A stretch of 64,000 bases of DNA, from assembly GCF_024168045.1 (NCBI RefSeq), contig NZ_CP100126.1:575501-639500 (forward strand), written 5' to 3'. Shown piece by piece: positions 8,127-17,810 of this stretch. Under the pieces are notes generated by a model, which saw only the letters and a list, made by a program, of their open reading frames with translations, was not told where the DNA came from and searched no databases. Every line of letters starts with the position of its first letter. The first letter of the stretch is position 1. The position numbers were made by a program, and so were the translations under genes. The DNA comes from Dorea longicatena. Lineage in GTDB: Bacteria > Bacillota > Clostridia > Lachnospirales > Lachnospiraceae.

Positions 8127-9296
8127 ATGCAGAAAGAGCAATTGATCGCAAAATTTCAGGAATTATACGGAGAAGGCGGGAAAATCCGTACTTATTTTGC
8201 ACCGGGACGAGTAAACCTGATCGGAGAACATACAGATTATAACGGAGGTCATGTATTCCCATGTGCACTGACAATGGGAACATGGGCAGTGGTAAGGAAC
8301 AGAGAAGACAGAAAATTAGGTTTCTTCTCTTTGAACTTTGAAAAGCTTGGAATCATTGAGACAAGTCTCGATGAATTGATTCCGAGTAAAAATGCCGGAT
8401 GGACGAATTATCCGAAGGGAGTAATGTGGGCATTCGAAAAGAGAGGGTATGAACTGACACATGGAATGGATATCCTGATCTATGGAAATATTCCGAATGG
8501 TTCTGGACTTTCTTCTTCCGCATCACTGGAAGTGCTGACAGGACTGATGTTAAAAGATACATTTGGATTTGAAGATCTCTCCATGATTGATCTTGCATTG
8601 ATCGGACAGTATTCGGAGAATAATTTCAATGGATGCAACTGTGGAATTATGGATCAGTTCGCAAGTGCGATGGGTAAGAAAGATCATGCAATTTTCCTGG
8701 ATACCAATACATTAAAATATGAATATGCACCGGTCGTTCTTGAAAATGCGAAGATCGTGATCATCAACAGTAAGGTAAAGCACAGTCTGGTTGATTCTGC
8801 TTACAATGACAGAAGAAATGAATGTGAGACTGCATTAAAGGAACTTCAGAAGGTTACAGATATAAAGACACTTGGAGATCTTACAGAGGACGGATTCGAA
8901 CAGTACAAGGATGCGATTAAAGATCCGGTCAGACAGAAGCGTGCGAAACATGCGGTATATGAAAACCAGCGGACAATCCGTGCGGTAGAAGCACTCCGTA
9001 ACAATGATGTGAAATTATTCGGACAACTTATGAATGCATCTCATGAGTCACTTCGTCATGATTATGAAGTATCCTGCGAAGAGATCGACATCTTAGTGGA
9101 CCTGGCGCAGGCTATGCCGGGAGTTATTGGTTCGCGTATCACCGGAGGCGGATTCGGCGGATGTACGGTCAGCATTGTTGAAGATGCAACAGTGGACAGA
9201 TTTATCGAAGAGATTGGAAAGACATATAAAGAAAAAGTCGGACATGAAGCAGAATTCTATGTAGTAGAGATTGGTGACGGAGCAAAGATTGTATAA
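8127..9296 (+). CDS. galK: Galactokinase
   Basis: Phosphorylates galactose to galactose-1-phosphate in the Leloir pathway. GHMP-kinase motifs are present in order: APGRVNLIGEHTDYNGG (residues about 24-40), the ATP loop NGSGLSSSASLEVLTG near residue 125, and ITGGGFGGCTVSIV near residue 340. Length 389 is normal. A GGAGG site lies before the ATG. It is followed at 37 bases by galT, forming an operon divergent from the AraC regulator. No epimerase galE is present locally. Confidence 0.96.
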   Translation: MQKEQLIAKFQELYGEGGKIRTYFAPGRVNLIGEHTDYNGGHVFPCALTMGTWAVVRNREDRKLGFFSLNFEKLGIIETSLDELIPSKNAGWTNYPKGVMWAFEKRGYELTHGMDILIYGNIPNGSGLSSSASLEVLTGLMLKDTFGFEDLSMIDLALIGQYSENNFNGCNCGIMDQFASAMGKKDHAIFLDTNTLKYEYAPVVLENAKIVIINSKVKHSLVDSAYNDRRNECETALKELQKVTDIKTLGDLTEDGFEQYKDAIKDPVRQKRAKHAVYENQRTIRAVEALRNNDVKLFGQLMNASHESLRHDYEVSCEEIDILVDLAQAMPGVIGSRITGGGFGGCTVSIVEDATVDRFIEEIGKTYKEKVGHEAEFYVVEIGDGAKIV

Positions 9297-9333
9297 ATTC
9301 ACAGGATAGAAAAAGGAACGGAAGGATCATAAT

Positions 9334-10824
9334 ATGTTGTATGAAAATATTAAGAAACTGGTAGAATATGGCATTCAGACCGGACTGACACCGGAATGTG
9401 AGAGAATCTACACAACAAATTTATTGTTGGAATTATTTCAGGAAGACTCATACGAAGATGTAGAAATCAACAGAAGCTCCATCGAACTGGAAGCAGTTCT
9501 GGAAGGATTACTGGATGAGGCAGTAAAAAGAGGAATCATTGAAGACAGCATCGGATTCCGTGATCTTTTTGATACAAAGATCATGAATTGTCTGGTGCCA
9601 AGGCCGGCCCAGATACAGATGACATTTGCAGAAAAATACGAAGAATCGCCGGAAACTGCAACAGAATATTTCTATAAATTAAGTCAGGACAGTAATTATA
9701 TCCGCAGATACCGTGTGAAGAAAGATATGAAGTGGAAAGTAGATTCCCCATATGGAGAGATTGACATCACAATCAATCTTTCTAAGCCGGAAAAGGATCC
9801 AAAGGCGATTGCAGCGGCAAGAAATGCAAAGAATACAGCATATCCGAAATGTCAGCTTTGTATGGAAAATGAAGGATATGCAGGACGGCTGGATCATCCG
9901 GCAAGAGAAAACCACAGAATTATTCCGATTGAGATTGCGGGAGGAAAATGGGGATTCCAGTATTCACCCTATGTGTACTATAATGAGCATTGTATTGTAT
10001 TTAACGGACAGCATATTCCGATGAAGATTGATAAGAAAGCATTTGAGAAATTATTTGATTTCGTAAAGTTATTCCCACACTATTTTCTGGGATCCAATGC
10101 AGATCTTCCGATCGTTGGAGGCTCTATCTTAAGTCATGATCACTTCCAGGGGGGACATTATACATTTGCAATGGCAAAAGCACCGATTGAGATCGGATTC
10201 AAGATTCCGGGATATGAAGATGTTGAGGCCGGAATTGTAAAATGGCCGTTATCTGTCATCCGTATACGTCACAAAGACGAAAAACGTCTGATCGAACTGG
10301 CAGATCACATTCTCGGATGCTGGAGAGGCTATACCGATGAAGAGGCCTTCATCTATGCAAATACAGACGGGGAACCACACAATACCATTACCCCGATTGC
10401 AAGAAAACGTGATGGATTGTTTGAACTGGATCTGACTCTTCGGAATAATATCACAACCGAAGAACATCCACTTGGCGTTTATCATCCACATGCAGAGTAT
10501 CATCATATTAAAAAGGAAAATATCGGACTGATCGAAGTTATGGGACTTGCGGTGCTTCCATCCAGATTAAAAGAAGAGCTGGAGATTCTTGCGGATTATC
10601 TGGTTCAGAAAAAAGATATCAGAAGTAATGAAAAGATTGCAAAGCATGCGGACTGGGCAGATACATTTTGTAAAAAATATGATGGGATTACAGAAGAAAA
10701 TGTAATGGATATATTGAAAAAAGAAGTCGGTGAAGTATTTGTACATGTACTTGAGGATGCCGGAGTGTATAAATGTACAGAAAAGGGAAGAGAAGCATTT
10801 TTAAGATTTGTAAAAACATTATAA
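9334..10824 (+). CDS. galT: UDP-glucose--hexose-1-phosphate uridylyltransferase, class II
   Basis: Exchanges UMP between UDP-glucose and galactose-1-phosphate. At 496 residues it belongs to the long class II form common in Firmicutes, rather than the approximately 350-residue class I. Seen are CQLCMENEGYAGR, a region GGSILSHDHFQGGHY bearing the conserved histidines, and DLTLRNNITTEEHPLGVYHPH. It follows galK with its own GGAAGGA site. A terminator hairpin closes the pair. Confidence 0.95.
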   Translation: MLYENIKKLVEYGIQTGLTPECERIYTTNLLLELFQEDSYEDVEINRSSIELEAVLEGLLDEAVKRGIIEDSIGFRDLFDTKIMNCLVPRPAQIQMTFAEKYEESPETATEYFYKLSQDSNYIRRYRVKKDMKWKVDSPYGEIDITINLSKPEKDPKAIAAARNAKNTAYPKCQLCMENEGYAGRLDHPARENHRIIPIEIAGGKWGFQYSPYVYYNEHCIVFNGQHIPMKIDKKAFEKLFDFVKLFPHYFLGSNADLPIVGGSILSHDHFQGGHYTFAMAKAPIEIGFKIPGYEDVEAGIVKWPLSVIRIRHKDEKRLIELADHILGCWRGYTDEEAFIYANTDGEPHNTITPIARKRDGLFELDLTLRNNITTEEHPLGVYHPHAEYHHIKKENIGLIEVMGLAVLPSRLKEELEILADYLVQKKDIRSNEKIAKHADWADTFCKKYDGITEENVMDILKKEVGEVFVHVLEDAGVYKCTEKGREAFLRFVKTL

Positions 10825-10832
10825 GATGTTAG

Positions 10833-10886
10833 AAAAACGTCAAAAATCAGAAGGGATGAAAAGCCCGGAAGATTTTTGGCGTTTTG
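10833..10886 (+). terminator. Terminator after galKT
   Basis: AAAACGTCAAAAATC pairs with GATTTTTGGCGTTTT (one wobble) around a loop of about 23 bases, followed by T-rich sequence. Confidence 0.8.
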
Positions 10887-10946
10887 TCATGTTTGAGTTG
10901 TTATGGTGAAAATGTAATAAAATTTTACGTAAATATAAAGTGCTGA

Positions 10947-10975
10947 TTGTGAATAGAGATAGTAGATGCTATAAT
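10947..10975 (+). promoter_or_regulatory. Promoter for the AIM24-GH3 pair
   Basis: TTGTGA (10947-10952) and TATAAT (10970-10975) with a 17-base spacer, 65 bases before the start codon. Confidence 0.6.
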
Positions 10976-11039
10976 GAAAATATAGTTTTTCGGGAAAAAG
11001 TATATTAAAAGAAAAATAAAATTTCAGGAGGAAACTTAT

Positions 11040-11723
11040 ATGAGATATGAAATCAAAGGAGACACATTACCGGTAGTTATCTGCTATCTGGAGGGCGGAG
11101 AGAAGATGATCACAGAAGGAGGCGGAATGTCTTGGATGTCACCGAATATGAAGATGGAGACGACCACGAATGGAGGAATCGGCAAGGCATTTGGAAGAAT
11201 GTTTTCCGGTGAGCATATATTCCAGAATATTTATACCGCACAAGCTGGCAAGGGGATGATTGCATTTGCATCGTGCTTTCCTGGATCCATCAAAGCATTT
11301 GAAATCGGACCGGGGTGCGAGATGGTATTCCAGAAAAGTGCATTCCTTGCAAGCGAAGCAGGGGTAGAATTGTCTGTGTTCTTTAATAAGAAGTTCAGCT
11401 CTGGATTATTTGGCGGAGAGGGATTTATCATGCAGAAGGTATCTGGTCAGGGAACTGTATTTGCTGAGTTTGACGGACATGTAGTGGAGTATGAATTGAA
11501 CGCCGGACAGGAAATTGTCGTAGATACTGGACATCTGGCTGCAATGGATGCTTCATGCCAGATAGAGATAAAGAGCGTACCGGGTGTGAAGAATATGTTA
11601 TTTGGCGGAGAAGGAATCTTTAATACAATAATTCACGGACCTGGAAAAGTGTGGCTTCAGACAATGCCGATCAGTAATGTGGCAGGAGCATTGCGCCCAT
11701 ATATGCCATCATCCGGAAAATAG
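11040..11723 (+). CDS. AIM24 family protein (TIGR00266)
   Basis: 227 residues of beta-rich, glycine-rich repeats typical of AIM24/TIGR00266 proteins: GGGMSWMSPNMKMETTTNGG, KMIAFASCFPGSIKAFE-like strands and AGQEIVVDTGHLAAMD. The bacterial role is not established. No signal peptide or membrane segment is seen, so it is probably cytosolic. A GGAGG site precedes the ATG. It is 18 bases upstream of the GH3 gene and probably cotranscribed with it; the functional link is unknown. Confidence 0.88.
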   Translation: MRYEIKGDTLPVVICYLEGGEKMITEGGGMSWMSPNMKMETTTNGGIGKAFGRMFSGEHIFQNIYTAQAGKGMIAFASCFPGSIKAFEIGPGCEMVFQKSAFLASEAGVELSVFFNKKFSSGLFGGEGFIMQKVSGQGTVFAEFDGHVVEYELNAGQEIVVDTGHLAAMDASCQIEIKSVPGVKNMLFGGEGIFNTIIHGPGKVWLQTMPISNVAGALRPYMPSSGK

Positions 11724-11741
11724 AAAGGATGCATAATTACA

Positions 11742-14294
11742 ATGAGAACAAGAAACATTCATAAAGCCGCACTAACAGATGCAGTCACACCGTTGGAGGA
11801 AGCCGGAAAGAAAATTGCATATCAGGCAGCGGTGGAAGGGATCGTGCTTCTGGAGAATGACGGATGTCTTCCGTTAAATCCGGGAAAAATTGCACTATAC
11901 GGAGCCGGTGCCAAAATGACGATCAAAGGAGGGACCGGTTCAGGAGAGGTCAATGAACGGCATGCAGTATCGATCCTGGAAGGAATGGAATATGCGGGAT
12001 TCAAGATTACAACGATGAACTGGATTGATGATTATGATCAGAGTTTTCAGGAAGGAGAACGCGCGTACGCAGAAGAATTTCGCAAGAAACTAAGTCCGAA
12101 GAATCTGTCGGATTTTATGAATCTGATGAGCAGTCCATACCGCTATCCATATGGAAGAGCAGTGCTGCAGGAAGATGTAGAAAAATCAGAGACCGATACC
12201 TGCATTTACGTCATTTCGAGACAGGCAGGAGAAGGTGCTGACCGTAAACTCAGTGAGAATGAATACGGTCTAGCAGAGATAGAACGAGTAAATCTGACAT
12301 TTTGTGCGGAACAATATGAGCATATGATCGTAGTGATCAATGTAGGAGGGCAGTTTGACCTGAATTTTCTGCATGAGATTCCGAACATCAATGCGGTGAT
12401 CTTCATGGGACAGCTTGGAACGATGGGCGGGCAGGCAGTTGCGGATATAGTCTGCGGAAAGCATACACCGTCCGGGAAACTTACAGATACATGGGCAAAG
12501 CATTACCGGGACTATCCGGCGTCAGATGATTACAGTTATCTGAATGGGAATCTCGATGAAGAGTATTACCGGGAAGGGATCTATGTCGGATACCGGTATT
12601 TTGATACATTTCATGTAGCACCAAGATATCCGTTTGGATATGGACTATCGTATACAGAGTTCGAAATGCATCTTGCAGGTATGAGGCTGGAAAGAACTAC
12701 CGTCGAGATATCCGTAGATGTAAAGAATAAAGGCGAAGTATACAGCGGAAAAGAAGTGGTACAGATCTATGTAAGCTGTCCGGATGGTGAACTGAAAAAA
12801 GAAGCACAGCGATTAACTTCATTTGCCAAGACAAAGAATCTGAAACCGGGAGAGGAAGAACGGATCGTATTACAATTTGATCTGCGTGATCTTACAAGTT
12901 ACAGGGAAAAAGATGCTGCCACTGTTCTGGAACCGGGCGAATATGTCGTGCGAGTCGGTAATTCCAGCAGGAATACAAGAGTATGTGGAATATTAAAACT
13001 GGAAACGGAAATAATTACAGAGAAACATTCTCATATCTGTAAGGTACCGTTAAGGGTGACAGAACTGGAATGGCAGGAAGAAAAGGAACTTCTTCATGCA
13101 GCCGGTGACTGCAGACAGAACTGGGGAAGAACCTGTGAAATAATCATCGACGATGTGGAAAAAATTCAGAGCTTTCAGATCGAACCGGGGATTATTCCGG
13201 AAACGGAGCATGAGTATGGCCCGGTGGAGATCTATTCTTCGGAAGAGACTGACAGGATCTTAGAGTCATTAACGCTAAGAGATATGGCGGAGCTGGTTGT
13301 GGGCGGAGGCATGTCCGGACATCGATTCTTTGAAGCACCGGGAGCAGCAGGCGTGACGACTGGAAATCTGACTGCAAAGGGAATTCCAAATGTCGTTATG
13401 GCGGATGGACCTGCGGGACTCAGGCTTCATAAGATATCGTCTGTATCTATAACGGGTAAAGTAAAAGGAATAGAACCAAATATCTCTTTTATGAAATATC
13501 TTCCCGAACCGGTAAAGAAAGTAATGCTTGGCAATCCGGACAGCAAGAATCTTCTGTATCAGTTTACAACGGCATTTCCGGTGGGAATCTCTCTGGCATC
13601 GAGCTGGAATCTGCAGCTTGCAGAAGAGGTCGGGAATGCAGTGGGAAAAGAGATGGAAGCTTATGGTGTAACTTACTGGCTGGCACCGGGCATGAATATA
13701 CACCGCAACCCTTTATGTGGACGTAACTTTGAATATTTCTCTGAAGATCCATTACTTACGGGTAAATTTGCGGCAGCAATTACAAAAGGAGTTCAGAAGA
13801 ACCGTGGATGTTATGTTACATTAAAGCATTACTGCTGTAATAATCAGGAAGACAACCGTAATAAGATGAATGCTAACGTAAATGAAAGAGCACTTAGGGA
13901 AATCTATCTGAAAGGATTTGAAATTGCGGTGAAAGAATCGCATCCGGGAGCTGTGATGAGCAGCTATAATAAGGTAAATGGCAAATACGTCAACAACAGC
14001 TATCGTCTGCTGACACAGGTACTGAGGAATGAATGGGGATTTGATGGTTTCGTTATGACTGACTGGTTCGCAACCGGAAGAAAATACGGTGATCCGGCAC
14101 ATGCGATTGCATCAGGCAACGACCTGATTATGCCAGGCAGTTCCGGAACCGTAGATGACATCGTAAAAGCAGTTTCCAAAGGTATTATTCTGGAAGAAGA
14201 TGTAAAAAGGAGTGCGGCCAACGTGTTGAAAGGAATCATCAGCAGCCGTATCTACCAGGGGTATTTAAGGAAGCAGAGAGAAAGCGGAGTATAA
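11742..14294 (+). CDS. Glycoside hydrolase family 3, reversed domain order
   Basis: 850 residues. In common GH3 beta-glucosidases the catalytic TIM barrel comes first. Here the alpha/beta GH3_C-type domain is first (VEGIVLLENDGCLPLNPGK and SDTWAKHYRDYPASDDY-like region, about residues 1-300). A fibronectin-III-like domain follows (KNKGEVYSGKEVVQIYV, LEPGEYVVRVGNSSR), and the barrel is last (about residues 500-840: NVVMADGPAGLR, LKHYCCNNQE, GFVMTDW). The nucleophile is expected to be Asp774 in VMTDW. There is no signal peptide, so it should act in the cytosol on imported oligosaccharides. The same order is known from rumen Butyrivibrio and Ruminococcus enzymes. Substrate (beta-glucoside, xyloside or other) is not determinable. 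Confidence 0.9.
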   Translation: MRTRNIHKAALTDAVTPLEEAGKKIAYQAAVEGIVLLENDGCLPLNPGKIALYGAGAKMTIKGGTGSGEVNERHAVSILEGMEYAGFKITTMNWIDDYDQSFQEGERAYAEEFRKKLSPKNLSDFMNLMSSPYRYPYGRAVLQEDVEKSETDTCIYVISRQAGEGADRKLSENEYGLAEIERVNLTFCAEQYEHMIVVINVGGQFDLNFLHEIPNINAVIFMGQLGTMGGQAVADIVCGKHTPSGKLTDTWAKHYRDYPASDDYSYLNGNLDEEYYREGIYVGYRYFDTFHVAPRYPFGYGLSYTEFEMHLAGMRLERTTVEISVDVKNKGEVYSGKEVVQIYVSCPDGELKKEAQRLTSFAKTKNLKPGEEERIVLQFDLRDLTSYREKDAATVLEPGEYVVRVGNSSRNTRVCGILKLETEIITEKHSHICKVPLRVTELEWQEEKELLHAAGDCRQNWGRTCEIIIDDVEKIQSFQIEPGIIPETEHEYGPVEIYSSEETDRILESLTLRDMAELVVGGGMSGHRFFEAPGAAGVTTGNLTAKGIPNVVMADGPAGLRLHKISSVSITGKVKGIEPNISFMKYLPEPVKKVMLGNPDSKNLLYQFTTAFPVGISLASSWNLQLAEEVGNAVGKEMEAYGVTYWLAPGMNIHRNPLCGRNFEYFSEDPLLTGKFAAAITKGVQKNRGCYVTLKHYCCNNQEDNRNKMNANVNERALREIYLKGFEIAVKESHPGAVMSSYNKVNGKYVNNSYRLLTQVLRNEWGFDGFVMTDWFATGRKYGDPAHAIASGNDLIMPGSSGTVDDIVKAVSKGIILEEDVKRSAANVLKGIISSRIYQGYLRKQRESGV

Positions 14295-14299
14295 TCAGT

Positions 14300-14381
14300 A
14301 AACAGATACACACTATATTCACAAAAGTTGACTTCGAACGAAGTGAGAGGAGAAACTTGGGAATATAGTGTGTATCTGTTT
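14300..14381 (+). terminator. Large 21-bp-stem hairpin after GH3
   Basis: Arms 14300-14320 and 14361-14381 are perfect reverse complements over 21 bases. The 40-base loop carries a second small palindrome (CTTCGAACGAAG) and AAGTT/AACTT ends. There is no long T run after the stem, so it may protect the 3' end of the transcript as well as or rather than terminate. Confidence 0.6.
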
Positions 14382-14514
14382 GCGTCCGGGGAAAAACAAT
14401 ATTTTTGTTCAACAGTTAAACTTTAATTCATCAAATAAACATATTTTTTCCACATACTTTTCAAACATCCCCCTTATATTGTTAACAGATTGAGTTTAAC
14501 AGGAGGAAGGAAAT

Positions 14515-15474
14515 TTGATAGAAGTAAAGAATCTTACCAAACGTTATGGTAACCATCTGGCGGTAGATCATCTGAACTTCACCGTAGAATCCGGTAAAAT
14601 CTATGGATTCTTAGGACCAAACGGTGCAGGGAAATCTACGACCATGAACATTATGACCGGTTATCTGGGAGCTACAGAGGGACAGGTGCTGATCGATGGA
14701 CACGACATTTTAAAGGAGCCGGAAGAAGCCAAGAAGAATATCGGTTATCTGCCGGAAATTCCGCCGTTATATATGGAAATGACGGTGCGGGAATATCTGG
14801 AATTCGCTGCAGAATTAAAAGGAATTAAAAAAGACAAAAGAGAGCCGCAGATAGAAGAAGTTATAAGACTTGCAAAGCTGAGAGACGTAGAAAACCGGCT
14901 GATCCAGAACCTGTCAAAAGGTTATAAACAGAGAGTCGGACTTGCACAGGCAGTTCTGGGATTCCCGGAGATCATTATCCTGGATGAGCCGACAGTAGGC
15001 CTTGACCCGAAGCAGATCATCGAAATCCGTGAACTGATCAGGAAGCTTGCGAAGAAACATACCGTGATCTTAAGTTCTCACATTCTTGCGGAAGTAAGGG
15101 AAGTCTGTGATTATATCATGATCATATCCGGAGGGAAGCTGGTCGCTAGTGATACGACCGAGAATCTGGAGAATATGATGAGTGGCAAAGGTCAGATCGA
15201 GGTGGAAGCAAAGGCTTCCAGGGATGAGATGGATCATATTATCCGCCGGACAGGAAAGATCAAAGAAGTAAAATACCGCACCAGTGCGAGCGGCATTACA
15301 ACTGCGCAGATTATAGCAAAAGGCGGGGAAGATATCAGAGAAGAGTTATTCCTTGCATTTTCCCATGCAGATGTACCGATGCTTACCCTGAATCAGAGTA
15401 AGACAACACTGGAAGAGATATTCCTGGAGCTGACACAAGGGTCAGGCAATAGAATGATAAAGGAGGAGAAGTAA
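14515..15474 (+). CDS. ABC transporter ATP-binding protein, Gld-type export operon
   Basis: 319 residues. Walker A is GPNGAGKSTT near residue 34, the signature is LSKGYKQRVGLAQAV, and Walker B is IIILDEPTVGLDP; the C-terminal extension after residue 220 is typical of ABC-2 exporters. It is the first gene of a four-gene unit (ATPase, permease, GldG-like, DUF4340). This set is known from gliding-motility gldA/F/G in Bacteroidetes but is widespread in non-gliding Firmicutes with unknown cargo. The start is TTG at 14515, with AGGAGGAAGG just upstream. Confidence 0.92.
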   Translation: MIEVKNLTKRYGNHLAVDHLNFTVESGKIYGFLGPNGAGKSTTMNIMTGYLGATEGQVLIDGHDILKEPEEAKKNIGYLPEIPPLYMEMTVREYLEFAAELKGIKKDKREPQIEEVIRLAKLRDVENRLIQNLSKGYKQRVGLAQAVLGFPEIIILDEPTVGLDPKQIIEIRELIRKLAKKHTVILSSHILAEVREVCDYIMIISGGKLVASDTTENLENMMSGKGQIEVEAKASRDEMDHIIRRTGKIKEVKYRTSASGITTAQIIAKGGEDIREELFLAFSHADVPMLTLNQSKTTLEEIFLELTQGSGNRMIKEEK

Positions 15475-15475
15475 G

Positions 15476-16342
15476 ATGAGAGCCATCTATAAAAGAGAGT
15501 TAAGGTCCTATTTTCATTCTATGATAGGATATGTATTTATCGCTTTCCTGGTAGCTTATACGGGAATCTATTTCCTGGCGTATAACCTGAACTATGGATA
15601 TCCGTACTTTTCTTATGTATTGTCAGGGATTCTGTTCGTATACCTGGTAGCAATTCCGATCCTGACGATGCGCTGCTTTGCAGAAGATAAGAAGAATAAG
15701 ACGGATCAGATGTTACTGACAGCACCGGTCAGCCTGTTCGAGATCGTGCTTGGAAAATATCTTGCAATGGTAACGATCACGGCTGTACCGTGTGTGATCT
15801 ATCTGATCTTTCCACTGATCATTAAAGCGCAGGGGACGGCATACATTAAGGTAGACTATTTGGCAATCCTTGTGTTCTTCTTACTCGGATGCGTATATAT
15901 TTCCATTGGAATGTTTGTCTCTTCATTGACAGAAAGTGTGATCATTGCGGCAATCGGCGCATTCGGTATCCTGCTTCTGACTTATCTCTGGAGCGGCATT
16001 CTGAACTTTATCCCTTCGGCAGCATGGGCAAATGCATTGGCAGTTGCGGTGTTGTTGACGCTGGTCGTACTTGCAGTCTGGAATATGACGAAAAATGTCG
16101 TGATCAGCGGGGTACTGGAGCTGATCGTACTGGCAGGAACACTGATTACTTACTTTGTAAAGAAAACAGTGTTTGAAAGTCTGCTTTCCACAGTACTTGG
16201 CAAACTGGAACTGACAGAAGTATTTTCCAATATTGCCGATAACCATCTTCTGGATGTGAACGGGATTATATTGTACCTGTCACTGATCGTCTTGTTCTTC
16301 TTTTTGACGATGCAGATGATTCAGAAGAGACGTTGGAGTTAG
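15476..16342 (+). CDS. ABC-2 type permease (GldF-like)
   Basis: 288 residues with about six membrane segments, opening MRAIYKRELRSYFHSMIGY, a common ABC-2 permease N-terminus. The phrase LTMRCFAEDKKNKTDQMLLTAPVS is the conserved cytoplasmic loop; the last helix ends MIQKRRWS. Its ATG comes one base after the ATPase stop, and an AGGAGG lies at the end of the ATPase gene, so the two are translationally coupled. It should form the membrane channel with the preceding ATPase. Confidence 0.92.
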   Translation: MRAIYKRELRSYFHSMIGYVFIAFLVAYTGIYFLAYNLNYGYPYFSYVLSGILFVYLVAIPILTMRCFAEDKKNKTDQMLLTAPVSLFEIVLGKYLAMVTITAVPCVIYLIFPLIIKAQGTAYIKVDYLAILVFFLLGCVYISIGMFVSSLTESVIIAAIGAFGILLLTYLWSGILNFIPSAAWANALAVAVLLTLVVLAVWNMTKNVVISGVLELIVLAGTLITYFVKKTVFESLLSTVLGKLELTEVFSNIADNHLLDVNGIILYLSLIVLFFFLTMQMIQKRRWS

Positions 16343-16352
16343 GAGGAGCATA

Positions 16353-17774
16353 ATGTTAGAAAAAATCAAGAAGTCATTCCGGAGTGCATCATCGAAAAAC
16401 GGAAGTTACAGTGTGGGAATGATCGCACTTGTGATCTGCATGGTGATCGTTGTCAATCTGATCGCAGGTCAGCTTCCGGAGAATGTTAAGAGCATAGATA
16501 TCAGTGATAACAACATTTACGGAGTATCAAAGACCAGTAAAAAGGTATTGAACAAACTGGATAAAAAAGTAACATTTAAAATCTATGCAGAAAAAGATTC
16601 GACAGATACAAGGATCAAATCATTTATCAAGAAATATACGGCATTGTCTGATAAGATCAGTGTAACATGGATCGATCCGGTCCTGCATCCGGCAGCACTT
16701 ACGAAAGCAGGAGTAGAGAAAGATACGATCGTAATCTCCTGCAAAGATACCGGAAAAACGAAATCTGTTTCTTTTGATGATATTTTAGTTTCGGATTCTT
16801 ATTCCTACTATACGACAGGAAGCAGTTCTGCATCTGAATTCGACGGAGAAGGTCAGTTTACAAGTGCGATCAATTCGGTTACAAGTGAACAGACAGAGAA
16901 GATGTATTATACAACAGGACACGGAGAAGCAGCATTTTCAGATTCTGTGACAAAACTGTTCAGTAAAAATAATCTGACGACAGATGAAGTGAATCTGATG
17001 ATGACAGGTGAAATTCCTGATGATTGTGATCTGTTATTCATGGATGCTCCATCAAAAGACATTTCCGATGATGAGAAAACATTACTTCTGAATTACCTGA
17101 AAAAGGGCGGAAAGGTATTTATCATTCTTGGAGATCCTGAGGATGAGACACCGAATCTGGATGAAGTGCTGAAAGAATATGGTATGCAGGAAGCGGACGG
17201 TTACATCGCAGATATGCAGAGAAGCTACCAGGGCAACTATTATTATATCTTCCCGGAGATTACAGCAACAGACGATCTGGCCAATAATCTGGAATCCGAG
17301 ATGGTTCTGATGATCAATGCGCATGGTCTGACTACAACAGATCCGGCAAGAGATACGATCACAACAACGGTGTTTATGCAGACATCAGATAATTCCTATG
17401 CAGTGACAGAGAATAAGCAGGAAGAGGGAACATATACATTAGGAGCAGTTGCGACTGAGCAGATTACATCTGATGATTCATCCGACAGCAGCTCATCCCA
17501 AACCAGCCGTCTGACGGTAATTTCTTCAGAAAGCATGATCAATTCACAGATTACAGATACTTACACAACACTGGAGAACCTGGATCTGTTCATGAATGCG
17601 GTGACAGCTAACTTTGACAAGACAAAAAATATAGCAATCAAGGCGAAGAGCCTGGAGGTAAGCAACAATACGATGCAGCATGCGGGAATCATCAGCATCC
17701 TGACAATCTTCGGAATTCCGCTTGTAATCCTGATTTATGGATTCATGCGCTGGTGGAAGAGAAGAAAAGTGTAA
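16353..17774 (+). CDS. GldG-family ABC auxiliary protein
   Basis: 473 residues. One membrane helix near the N-terminus (VGMIALVICMVIVVNLIAG) is followed by a long extracytoplasmic region and a second helix at the C-terminus (IISILTIFGIPLVILIYGFMRWW). This is the two-anchor topology of GldG/DUF4350-like auxiliaries. The region DDCDLLFMDAPSKDISDDEKTLLLNYLKKGGKVFIILGD is the conserved ThuA/class-I-amidotransferase-like core (shown here only as a landmark near residues 228-268). It lies 10 bases after the permease and should assemble with it. Confidence 0.88.
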   Translation: MLEKIKKSFRSASSKNGSYSVGMIALVICMVIVVNLIAGQLPENVKSIDISDNNIYGVSKTSKKVLNKLDKKVTFKIYAEKDSTDTRIKSFIKKYTALSDKISVTWIDPVLHPAALTKAGVEKDTIVISCKDTGKTKSVSFDDILVSDSYSYYTTGSSSASEFDGEGQFTSAINSVTSEQTEKMYYTTGHGEAAFSDSVTKLFSKNNLTTDEVNLMMTGEIPDDCDLLFMDAPSKDISDDEKTLLLNYLKKGGKVFIILGDPEDETPNLDEVLKEYGMQEADGYIADMQRSYQGNYYYIFPEITATDDLANNLESEMVLMINAHGLTTTDPARDTITTTVFMQTSDNSYAVTENKQEEGTYTLGAVATEQITSDDSSDSSSSQTSRLTVISSESMINSQITDTYTTLENLDLFMNAVTANFDKTKNIAIKAKSLEVSNNTMQHAGIISILTIFGIPLVILIYGFMRWWKRRKV

Positions 17775-17810
17775 ATTAAGAAGATTTATGGACAGAAAAG
17801 GGGAAATTTG

